From the NCBI GenBank assembly GCA_003223895.1, contig QHXD01000272.1, positions 1 through 5,054 of the forward strand: 5,054 nt of DNA, written 5' to 3'. Both the position numbers and the translations under genes were made by a program. Below are positions 1-5,054 of the stretch, in pieces (the first letter of the stretch is position 1; the number at the start of each line of letters is the position of its first letter). This DNA is from Acidobacteriota bacterium. Its GTDB lineage: Bacteria > Acidobacteriota > Terriglobia > 20CM-2-55-15. The notes beneath the pieces are model-generated. The model saw only the letters and a list, made by a program, of their open reading frames with translations, was not told where the DNA came from and did no database searches.

Positions 1-2
1 TG

Positions 3-116
3 GATTTAATCGCCGCTCATTACCCAAAGCCCGGTCACGTCGTGGGATTTCTTGCGGGTCTCATTCTGGCGGTTGGTCTTGTGCCCAAATCGATACGGGA
101 TCCCCGATTGATTTGA
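3..116 (+). CDS. Possible C-terminal end of a membrane protein (partial, runs off left edge)
   Basis: Reading from base 3 gives 37 uninterrupted codons ending in TGA at 114-116, with no start codon needed because the frame is open to the left edge. The translation contains a hydrophobic run (VVGFLAGLILAVGLV) followed by a basic, proline-containing tail (PKSIRDPRLI). That is the look of a last transmembrane helix with a short cytoplasmic end. The other two forward frames over the same bases read as arginine/serine-rich or stop early, and the reverse-strand ORF here has no recognisable features. The stretch is too short to name a family, and a chance open frame of this length is quite possible. 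Confidence 0.3.
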   Translation, partial: DLIAAHYPKPGHVVGFLAGLILAVGLVPKSIRDPRLI

Positions 117-211
117 AGACGCCGTAACTTCATCAAAAACTGCTTGGAATCCGGTTTCTCCGGGGCGTATAAGATCAGCAGGTTTTCCTTTACAAATCAA
201 AATTTGAAGAC
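111..211 (+). repeat. 10-bp direct repeat pair (111-120 and 202-211)
   Basis: ATTTGAAGAC occurs exactly at 111-120 and again at 202-211, with 81 bases between the copies. The first copy covers the stop codon of the possible upstream gene; the second lies in the leader of the receptor gene. Flanks differ after the tenth base. It may be chance or a paired regulator-binding site. Confidence 0.3.
144..173 (+). promoter_or_regulatory. Possible sigma70-type promoter for the receptor gene
   Basis: TTGGAA at 144-149 (4 of 6 matches to TTGACA) and TATAAG at 168-173 (5 of 6 matches to TATAAT) are separated by 18 bases. Transcription would begin near base 180 and give a leader of about 80 bases that includes the hairpin at 227-247. 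It is the best -35/-10 pair I found between the upstream stop codon and the receptor start, but AT-rich stretches give such matches by chance. Confidence 0.25.
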
Positions 212-226
212 AGCAGCAGTTTCGGC

Positions 227-247
227 GCTAGTTCATTCTGAACTAGC
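227..247 (+). repeat. Perfect 9-bp inverted repeat next to the receptor ribosome-binding site
   Basis: GCTAGTTCA (227-235) and TGAACTAGC (239-247) are exact reverse complements around a 3-base TTC loop. The right arm ends one base before the AGGAGG ribosome-binding site at 249-254. As RNA this would be a compact hairpin abutting the site; as DNA it is a symmetric candidate protein-binding site just downstream of a possible promoter. There is no T-run after it and the gene follows directly, so it is not a terminator. Confidence 0.6.
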
Positions 248-248
248 C

Positions 249-254
249 AGGAGG
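249..254 (+). promoter_or_regulatory. Ribosome-binding site of the receptor gene
   Basis: AGGAGG, a full Shine-Dalgarno core, lies six bases before the ATG at 261. It decides the start: the same reading frame stays open to a TTG at 144, but only the ATG at 261 has this site in front of it and begins with a proper signal peptide. Confidence 0.8.
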
Positions 255-260
255 CGGTTC

Positions 261-3200
261 ATGGCGATCCGAAATTTCTCTCTGGCGCTGTTGGGTTTCG
301 CGCTTTGCGCCCAACTCGCTTTCGCGCAGGTCAACACAGCCACAGTCTCCGGGACTGTGCACGATGCAAGCGGTGCGGTCCTGCCAGGGGTGAGTGTGGC
401 GATTCACAATCAGGATACGGGGATCTCACGCACGGTCACAACCAACGAGACGGGGCGGTATTCCGCTCCGGCGCTCGGGCTGGGCAATTACCAGGTGACC
501 GCCCAGCTACAAGGGTTTCAAAGCCAGGTCCGATCGGGCATTGCGCTGACGGTGGGGCGGGAAGTTGTCGTCGATTTCACGCTCGCTGTGGGAGCGGTGA
601 ACCAGACGGTGGAGGTAACGGGCGAGGCGCCCCTGGTCGAATTGACGAACGCAAACATGGGCGGTTTGGTGGATGACCGGACCATTCGGGAGATGCCGCT
701 CAACAGCAGAAGCTGGGACACATTGGCTTACACGATCCCCGGCGTTGTGAAATACGGAACCGCCGGCGGAGGCTTTAACAGCGGCTCGGGCGCCAACAAA
801 TTCAGCGTGGCCGGCTCGCGCAGCTATTCGAACAGCTTTCTGCTCGACGGGACGGATGTGAATGACTCGTCCAACTCGACGCCGGGCGGTTCGGCGGGAA
901 CCAATCTGGGCGTGGATGCGATCAAGGAATTCAAGATCGTCGCCGCGACCTTTAGCGCCGAATACGGCCGGGCTTCAGGCGCTGTGGTCTCGGCAGTCAC
1001 GCGGAGCGGCACCAACGAATTGCACGGGACTCTGTTCGAGTTCTTGCGAAACAGTGCGTTCGATGCCCGGACCATCTTCGACCTGGAAGACAGAGACGGT
1101 GACGGCAAGGCCGATCTGCCGGCCTTCCGCCGGAACCAGTTTGGCGGGGTTTTGGGAGGGCCGATCAAAAAGGACAAGACCTTCTTCTTCGGCGGATACG
1201 AGGGATTCCGCCAGGCGCGGAGCGAAACCACGATTGCGGTGGTTCCAACCGTCGCGGCCAAGCGGGGAATCCTGCCGTGTGTGCCGCCGGCGAACCGGAT
1301 ACCGGGAAGCGAAGCGGCGCGGCTTTGCCCGGGCAGCCCCATTAACAGCAGGGGGTCATACGGGACCTATACCGTTACGCCAAGCGGGAGAATGGTTCCC
1401 TTCTTCCAATATTATCCGGACCCCAATGGGCAGGTCTTCAAGAACCGCGTCACCGGAGACGACTTGTACATCGGAGAGTTTGTCGGGGCACCGAACAACG
1501 TCATCCGGCAGGATTTCTTCATGGGCCGTATCGATCACCAGCTCACGTCTTCGACAAGTATCTTCGGCCGATATCAATTCGACGATGACACCAATTCCGC
1601 TCCACTAGTGGTGGGAAACATCGAGGAGCAATCGCGTGCGCGCCGGCAGTATGTAACGCTGCAAGGCAACACGGTCTTTACGCCGACTTTGCTCAATGCC
1701 TTCCGGCTCGCCTTTAATCGGTCGGCTCAATTCCAGGACGCGGTAGCAACCACTGACCTGGCCAGGAACCTCACCTTCGTCCCAGGCAAGATCATCGGAA
1801 CGCTGACCGTCGGTGAGGAGCGCGGGACCCCCACGATCGGCGAAGTCGGATCGAACACCACCTTCCCGCGATTCTGGGTGTACAACCTCTGGGAGTATGG
1901 GGATGATCTCACCTACGTGAAGAACCGGCATAACTTCAAGTGGGGTGGCGTGGTCCGGCGCATCCAGAACAACAACACCGTCCAGTCGGAATCGAGAGGC
2001 CAGTACACCTTTCAGAACATCGAGGACCTGATCCTGGCCAAGCCGCAGCTTTTCGGCGGCGTGCCGATCGGGGAGGAGGGCTACAAGGGCATTCGCCAGA
2101 CCATGCTCGGATTCTACATGCAGGATGACTTCAAGATGAACCCGCGGTTGACCTTGAACCTGGGACTGCGCTGGGAGACGACGACCGACCCCAGGGAAGC
2201 GAACAACCAGGTCTCGAACCTGCTGGATATCCGGGACGCGACGGAAACCGTCTATCCGAAGATCAAGTCGTTTTTCAAAACTGAGGACAAGAATTTCCAA
2301 CCTCGGTTTGGCTTTGCATGGCAGACGAACAGCAAGGCCACGCGGGTCGTGCGCGGTGGGTTCGGCATCTACCACGACCTGATCGTTCCGTTTGCATTCA
2401 ACCAGCAAACGTCGAAGTATCCACCTTTCTTCCATCGCCTCCGAGCGCGTGACGCCAGTACGCTGGCTTCCACCTTTCCGAATGCGGCTCCCCTGCTGAC
2501 GCTTGCAAACGTCGCCGCCGTTCAGATGGAGCCGATCTGGCCAACCATGCCCGCCGGCACCAAATATAACTACAGCCTGGCGATCCAGCAACAGTTGGGT
2601 CAGCGGAGCATGATTGAAATCTCCTATGTCGGCTCGCAGGGCCGGCATCTCACGCGCTACATCCAGCTCAATTATCCCAACTACGAAATCGTGAACGGGC
2701 AGAAGTGGTATCCGGCAAGGGGGACGGCCGCCGCCAACTGCTTCGGGCCGAACCCGGCCGCGGCGTGCAGTTCACTGAACATCACGCGCCGGAACCCGAA
2801 CTGGGACCGCGTGCGGACGAAAACCAACGACAGCAACTCGCACTATGACGGCCTGCAAGTGAAGGTGATCCGCCAGGCAGCCTCCGGGGTGCAATTTACC
2901 GCTGCCTACACTTTCTCCAAAGTCATGGACCAGCAGGGCGGCCTGAATAATGGCGACAACGGTCAGAGGGATCCATCGACCAGCCTGGATCCGGACGATT
3001 CGGCACGGGAATGGGGGAGAGCCGCTCACGACGCCACGCACGTCTTCTCGTCGAGCGCCAGCTATCCGTTCCCCTTCCGTTTTAACAATCGCGCGGCCGC
3101 GGCGCTGCTCGGCGGATGGGAGATCTCAGGTACCTCCCTGGTCATGTCCGGACAGCCGCTGACACCACAGTTGATGTTTGATTACTCTCGAACGGGAAAC

Positions 3201-3629
3201 TCCGGTGCCGGCGACCGGCCCGATCTGGTTCCGGGCAGGAGCCTGAATCCGACCCATGGCGTCGGCTCGAACGAGACGCAGTTGGGAACCGCGGAGCACT
3301 GGTACGATCCTTACGCCTTCGCGCTTCCGAATCCATTGGGATTGCGCACTCCGGTTCCAGGCTTCCTCGGGAATGTAGGAAGAAACACCATCATCGGACC
3401 CCGGCTCGTCAATTTCGACTTCGCCACGTTCAAACGGTTCACCTTCAAGGAGAATAGAAATCTCACGTTCCGGGCGGAATTCTTCAACGTGCTCAACCAC
3501 ACCAATCTCGGCCAGCCGAACCTGCAGCCGATCCTCCAGGACGGTTCCTATAACGATGCCGGAGGGAGAATCACTACGACGAGCACGCATAACCGGGAGA
3601 TTCAATTCGGCCTGAAATTTGTCTTCTAG
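261..3629 (+). CDS. TonB-dependent-receptor-like outer-membrane protein with N-terminal carboxypeptidase-regulatory-like domain
   Basis: A complete 1122-residue protein. Residues 1-22 form a Sec signal peptide (basic MAIRN, hydrophobic core, cleavage expected after AFA before Q23). Residues about 26-108 match a carboxypeptidase-regulatory-like beta-sandwich (VSGTVHDASGAVLPGVSV, then NETGRYSAPALGLGNYQV). Residues about 115-250 are plug-like (VEVTGEAPLVEL, IREMPLNSRSW, FSVAGSRSYSNSFLLDGTDV, EYGRASGAVVSAVTRSGTN). From about 255 to the end is the beta-barrel, with RRNQFGGVLGGPI near 290-302, FRAEFFNVLNHTN at 1070-1082 and a C-terminal strand ending in phenylalanine, the usual signal for barrel insertion. 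Two close cysteine pairs (340/356 and 827/836) probably form disulfides in surface loops. Length and order fit the large Oar/SusC-like receptors of Acidobacteriota. These are thought to import large substrates such as glycans or peptides using TonB energy, though most are uncharacterised. The substrate cannot be told: no SusD-like partner, hydrolase or TonB gene is in view. The fold assignment is firm; transport itself is inferred. Confidence 0.95.
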   Translation: MAIRNFSLALLGFALCAQLAFAQVNTATVSGTVHDASGAVLPGVSVAIHNQDTGISRTVTTNETGRYSAPALGLGNYQVTAQLQGFQSQVRSGIALTVGREVVVDFTLAVGAVNQTVEVTGEAPLVELTNANMGGLVDDRTIREMPLNSRSWDTLAYTIPGVVKYGTAGGGFNSGSGANKFSVAGSRSYSNSFLLDGTDVNDSSNSTPGGSAGTNLGVDAIKEFKIVAATFSAEYGRASGAVVSAVTRSGTNELHGTLFEFLRNSAFDARTIFDLEDRDGDGKADLPAFRRNQFGGVLGGPIKKDKTFFFGGYEGFRQARSETTIAVVPTVAAKRGILPCVPPANRIPGSEAARLCPGSPINSRGSYGTYTVTPSGRMVPFFQYYPDPNGQVFKNRVTGDDLYIGEFVGAPNNVIRQDFFMGRIDHQLTSSTSIFGRYQFDDDTNSAPLVVGNIEEQSRARRQYVTLQGNTVFTPTLLNAFRLAFNRSAQFQDAVATTDLARNLTFVPGKIIGTLTVGEERGTPTIGEVGSNTTFPRFWVYNLWEYGDDLTYVKNRHNFKWGGVVRRIQNNNTVQSESRGQYTFQNIEDLILAKPQLFGGVPIGEEGYKGIRQTMLGFYMQDDFKMNPRLTLNLGLRWETTTDPREANNQVSNLLDIRDATETVYPKIKSFFKTEDKNFQPRFGFAWQTNSKATRVVRGGFGIYHDLIVPFAFNQQTSKYPPFFHRLRARDASTLASTFPNAAPLLTLANVAAVQMEPIWPTMPAGTKYNYSLAIQQQLGQRSMIEISYVGSQGRHLTRYIQLNYPNYEIVNGQKWYPARGTAAANCFGPNPAAACSSLNITRRNPNWDRVRTKTNDSNSHYDGLQVKVIRQAASGVQFTAAYTFSKVMDQQGGLNNGDNGQRDPSTSLDPDDSAREWGRAAHDATHVFSSSASYPFPFRFNNRAAAALLGGWEISGTSLVMSGQPLTPQLMFDYSRTGNSGAGDRPDLVPGRSLNPTHGVGSNETQLGTAEHWYDPYAFALPNPLGLRTPVPGFLGNVGRNTIIGPRLVNFDFATFKRFTFKENRNLTFRAEFFNVLNHTNLGQPNLQPILQDGSYNDAGGRITTTSTHNREIQFGLKFVF

Positions 3630-3642
3630 GAGGTGTGGATTT

Positions 3643-3677
3643 GGATGAGAACTGAAAATCAATTTCAGTTCTCATCC
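3643..3677 (+). terminator. Perfect 15-bp inverted repeat after the receptor gene, probable 3'-end hairpin
   Basis: GGATGAGAACTGAAA (3643-3657) and TTTCAGTTCTCATCC (3663-3677) are exact reverse complements around a 5-base ATCAA loop. The stem begins 14 bases after the receptor stop codon, where a terminator or mRNA-stabilising hairpin belongs. No T-run follows immediately; the first is TTTT at 3687-3690, and none lies on the other strand either. It therefore does not fit a textbook intrinsic terminator. It could block 3' exonucleases, act with Rho, or be a DNA-binding site. The symmetry is certain; the role is inferred. Confidence 0.5.
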
Positions 3678-3788
3678 TCCGAACGCATTTTCTCCCGTGG
3701 GCAGTCGGTCGCCGGCGACAGCAGCAGAACTGTGACTGTTCGCAAATATTTTGATCCATTTTTCTCGCGAAACACGCTTGTTCTCTGA
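3645..3788 (+). CDS. Speculative 47-codon small ORF between the two main genes
   Basis: An ATG at 3645 opens a 47-codon frame ending in TGA at 3786-3788. The near-perfect anti-16S match AGGAGGTG lies at 3628-3635, overlapping the receptor stop codon, with nine bases from its end to the ATG, slightly long. The peptide is polar and basic (for example SSSERIFSRG, then RTVTVRKYFDPFF), with no signal peptide, membrane helix or recognisable motif. Its first eleven codons coincide with the 15-bp inverted repeat, so the start codon would be buried in a stem if that hairpin forms. This could be a translationally coupled small protein, but a chance ORF in an intergenic region is more likely. Confidence 0.15.
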   Translation: MRTENQFQFSSSERIFSRGQSVAGDSSRTVTVRKYFDPFFSRNTLVL

Positions 3789-3805
3789 GCGCGTAATTAA
3801 GCGCT
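3788..3805. promoter_or_regulatory. Operator-like 18-bp imperfect palindrome upstream of the exported-protein gene
   Basis: AGCGCGTAATTAAGCGCT is symmetric about its centre at eight of nine base pairs; only the G at 3793 and A at 3800 fail to pair. The core TAATTA (3794-3799) is itself a palindrome and could double as a weak -10 element, although no good -35 lies 16-18 bases upstream. It ends 48 bases before the ATG of the downstream gene, a usual place for a dimeric repressor or activator site. No regulator is named and none is encoded in the window. Confidence 0.35.
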
Positions 3806-3839
3806 TCGTGAAAACAATCCATCATCAACCCACAGATTG

Positions 3840-3845
3840 AAGGAG
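3840..3845 (+). promoter_or_regulatory. Ribosome-binding site of the exported-protein gene
   Basis: AAGGAG lies eight bases before the ATG at 3854. It overlaps the in-frame GTG at 3845, which therefore cannot be the start for this site. This fixes the start at 3854. Confidence 0.75.
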
Positions 3846-3853
3846 TGATAACG

Positions 3854-4711
3854 ATGCGAGACAAAATGAAATGCTCCGTTTCTGCCGCAGTGGCTCTGGC
3901 TTTCACCATACTCTTCGCCGCCTTTTCCAACCCAACCGCCGCCCTTGCGCAGGACGATGACCACCCAGGCTTTCGAACAGCGAACCGCACGCCGGGTTGC
4001 ACCAACGAAACAGCGACCGGTACATATGGTTATCGCATGACCGGCATCATCGTCGGTGTCGGCCCGTTTCTCGTCAACGGCATCTACACACACAAACCTG
4101 ACGGCACAATGACTGTGGATGTGCAATTGATCCTCGGCAATCAAAGCTTCCCTGCGTCGGGCAGCAACGGAACGTTCAGAACAAACAGTGATTGCACCGG
4201 TTCCGGCAAGTTCGCCATGCCGGCACTTAATCTCGAAGTGACGTACAACTTCATTGCCACCGATGGCGGCGACCAGATCGAATTGCTCAATACGAACCCC
4301 GGGGTTGTTTTGCACGGCATCAGCCGCCGGATCAGCAAGCCCCGCGGAACGCCGAGTTGTCACAGCGGTATGATTCTGGGCACATACGGGTATCGGCTGG
4401 ACGGCAGCCTGCCAGGTTTTGCGAATGTTGCTGCGGCAGGCACCCTTACGCACAAAATGGACCGCGCTTACAATGCCGTCGGGACTTTCACGGGGGCCGA
4501 CACCTTCAGCTTTATGGGACAGTACGCTTCGCGTTCGTTCCAGGGCGTGTTCAAGCTGGAAAGCAATTGTCGTGGCACCGCCTCTTACAGCGATTCACTC
4601 GGTAACCGGATCAACTATGTCTTTACCGTGGTAAATGACGGCGACACGATTTTCCTCCAAGGCGCAGATCCCGGCACAGCCATTTCTGGCATAGCGCAGC
4701 GGCTGCGGTAA
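3854..4711 (+). CDS. Exported protein of unknown function with two tandem cysteine-paired domains
   Basis: A complete 285-residue protein. Residues 1-32 are a Sec signal peptide: basic MRDKMK, a hydrophobic core at about 9-24, and cleavage expected after ALA before Q33. There is no lipobox, so the mature product of about 253 residues should be soluble in the periplasm or outside the cell. An acidic linker (DDD, 34-36) leads to two diverged copies of one domain, at residues 49-159 and 169-283. Each copy has a leading cysteine, GTYGYR, a THK turn, an (S/N)-(D/N)-C-x-G motif, a YxF strand, DG(G)D before an I-x-L strand, and PG then GI near its end. Spacing of glycines and alternating hydrophobic residues suggests an all-beta fold, with the cysteines (49/114 and 169/239) likely forming one disulfide per domain. 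From memory, similar GTYG...DCTG phrases occur in uncharacterised exported proteins of Acidobacteriota. No catalytic motif is visible and I assign no function. It has its own ribosome-binding site and lies 224 bases after the receptor gene, probably as a separate unit. Confidence 0.85.
   Translation: MRDKMKCSVSAAVALAFTILFAAFSNPTAALAQDDDHPGFRTANRTPGCTNETATGTYGYRMTGIIVGVGPFLVNGIYTHKPDGTMTVDVQLILGNQSFPASGSNGTFRTNSDCTGSGKFAMPALNLEVTYNFIATDGGDQIELLNTNPGVVLHGISRRISKPRGTPSCHSGMILGTYGYRLDGSLPGFANVAAAGTLTHKMDRAYNAVGTFTGADTFSFMGQYASRSFQGVFKLESNCRGTASYSDSLGNRINYVFTVVNDGDTIFLQGADPGTAISGIAQRLR
3998..4702 (+). repeat. Tandem protein-level duplication inside the exported-protein gene
   Basis: Copy 1 is encoded at 3998-4330 (111 residues) and copy 2 at 4358-4702 (115 residues), joined by a linker of nine residues rich in basic residues and proline. 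Matching landmarks are GTYGYR at residues 56-61 and 176-181, THK at 79-81 and 199-201, the second cysteine at 114 and 239, and DG(G)D before I-x-L at 137-144 and 262-268. DNA identity is low overall, so the duplication is old. Copy 2 replaces the D-G turn after THK (residues 83-84) with D-R and carries a few extra residues before its second cysteine. Confidence 0.8.
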
Positions 4712-4720
4712 GGCACTCTT

Positions 4721-4741
4721 GCCGCCGTTGCTCCTGGCGGC
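4721..4741 (+). terminator. Possible GC-rich terminator hairpin after the exported-protein gene
   Basis: GCCGCC (4721-4726) can pair with GGCGGC (4736-4741) around a 9-base loop, starting ten bases after the TAA. A competing zero-loop palindrome, GGCGGCCGCC, lies at 4736-4745, and TGCTC (4729-4733) can pair with GAGCA (4748-4752). No T-run follows, so intrinsic termination is doubtful; position is the main argument. Confidence 0.3.
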
Positions 4742-4987
4742 CGCCGCGAGCAGGGTGTGCGGATCCAACAAACTGGTCCGAATTTCAGCCCAGATAAGGT
4801 GTCCCGCATCCTGCACCCCATCAATCTGTTCGTCCGGACCCGAGATGAATCTGTCCGGAACACTCTCGCAATCAGAAAAGAGACATCATCGCGTTTCAAC
4901 CGCCTGGGCTACGATGCGCGAGTTGGTGACTTGGCGCCATCTCTCACACGCGGCGCATTTCTGGATTAGCGCGCAACTTGCTGTTTC

Positions 4988-4996
4988 TGTTATAGT
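4988..4996 (+). promoter_or_regulatory. Extended -10 promoter element for the tRNA gene
   Basis: TGTTATAGT matches the extended -10 pattern TG-n-TATAAT with one mismatch. It ends 14 bases before the first base of the tRNA, so transcription would start about 5-8 bases ahead of it. No good -35 box is seen at the usual spacing, which an extended -10 can tolerate. Confidence 0.5.
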
Positions 4997-5010
4997 CAGA
5001 GCCCGATTTA

Positions 5011-5054
5011 GCGGGAGTAATTCAGCGGTAGAATGCCAGCTTCCCAAGCTGGAC
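5011..5054 (+). tRNA. tRNA-Gly (anticodon CCC), 5' part only, cut by the right edge
   Basis: The 5' half of a tRNA is clear. The acceptor 5' strand is GCGGGAG (5011-5017), then TA. The D-arm is ATTC/GAAT (5020-5023 with 5031-5034) around AGCGGTA, including the invariant GG. The anticodon stem CCAGC/GCTGG (5036-5040 with 5048-5052) is fully paired around loop TTCCCAA, with anticodon CCC at 5043-5045, T33 before it and A after it. CCC reads GGG glycine codons. The variable loop, T-arm, acceptor 3' strand and CCA status lie outside the window, so acceptor pairing is unverified. Confidence 0.93.

Larger units (their letters stand above)
4712..5010. other. Gene-free stretch between the exported-protein gene and the tRNA
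   Basis: I find no convincing gene here. A 70-codon frame from a GTG at 4757 has no ribosome-binding site, signal or motif, and reverse frames are shadows. The stretch holds a GC-rich hairpin just after the upstream stop, two TCCGGA-centred words (GTCCGGAC at 4832-4839 and GTCCGGAA at 4853-4860), a short GCGCC/GGCGC pairing (4934-4938 with 4952-4956) and the tRNA promoter element at its end. Confidence 0.6.

Noticed and set aside
6..200. 64-codon reverse-strand frame at the left edge
   Set aside because: No ribosome-binding site, motif or sensible hydrophobic pattern, and it lies across what appears to be a leader region and the end of another gene.
144..260. Upstream extension of the receptor reading frame to a TTG at 144
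   Set aside because: There is no ribosome-binding site before 144, the extra 39 residues would precede a normal signal peptide, and the region carries the hairpin and the AGGAGG site for the ATG at 261.
862..1608. 248-codon forward frame inside the receptor gene
   Set aside because: It is a frame-shifted shadow rich in Arg, Ser and Pro, as expected from the alternate frame of a GC-rich gene, and the receptor frame is intact across it.
1605..2648. 347-codon reverse-strand frame opposite the receptor gene
   Set aside because: Long antisense frames are common opposite GC-rich genes. The translation shows no family motifs, and the receptor frame on the other strand is clearly coding.
3126..3662. 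178-codon reverse-strand frame over the 3' end of the receptor gene
   Set aside because: It mirrors the conserved C-terminal barrel strands and has no features of its own.
3845..3853. GTG at 3845 as start of the exported-protein gene
   Set aside because: It overlaps the AAGGAG ribosome-binding site itself; the ATG at 3854 has correct spacing.
3797..4453. 218-codon reverse-strand frame opposite the exported-protein gene
   Set aside because: The forward frame has a ribosome-binding site, signal peptide and internal domain repeat; the reverse frame has none of these.
4757..4969. 70-codon forward frame before the tRNA
   Set aside because: A GTG start without a ribosome-binding site, no hydrophobic or motif content, and placed in an apparently non-coding stretch.
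1..5054. Mobile element or CRISPR array
   Set aside because: No transposase or integrase reading frame, no terminal inverted repeats bounding a segment, and no regularly spaced direct repeats were seen. The inverted repeats present are short local hairpins.

Overview
The window looks like a chromosomal segment from an Acidobacteriota bacterium, perhaps of the Bryobacter/Solibacter type. That placement rests on the style of the large outer-membrane protein: a signal peptide, then a carboxypeptidase-regulatory-like domain, then a plug and barrel with the phrases NSFLLDGTDVND, FSAEYGRASGAVVSAVTRSG and RRNQFGGVLGGPI. This receptor type is strongly expanded in that phylum. The assignment is by motif recall only; no 16S or other marker gene is present.

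Layout, left to right. Bases 3-116 may be the last 37 codons of a membrane protein that begins outside the window. A leader region follows, with a possible promoter (144-173), a perfect 9-bp hairpin (227-247) and a strong Shine-Dalgarno site (249-254). The dominant gene (261-3629, +) encodes a complete 1122-residue TonB-dependent-receptor-like outer-membrane protein. A 224-base intergenic region then holds a perfect 15-bp inverted repeat (3643-3677), a speculative 47-codon small ORF (3645-3788) and an operator-like palindrome (3788-3805). The second complete gene (3854-4711, +) encodes a 285-residue exported protein of unknown function, built from two diverged copies of a domain of about 110 residues with paired cysteines. 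Bases 4712-5010 have no convincing gene. The window ends inside a tRNA-Gly (anticodon CCC) that starts at 5011, behind an extended -10 promoter element.

The two complete genes point the same way and both products leave the cytoplasm, but the intergenic hairpin and palindrome suggest separate transcription. Nothing ties them to one pathway. I see no mobile element, CRISPR array or defence or biosynthetic cluster. The best candidates for something undescribed are the two-domain exported protein and the dyad symmetries in front of, or just after, the genes.
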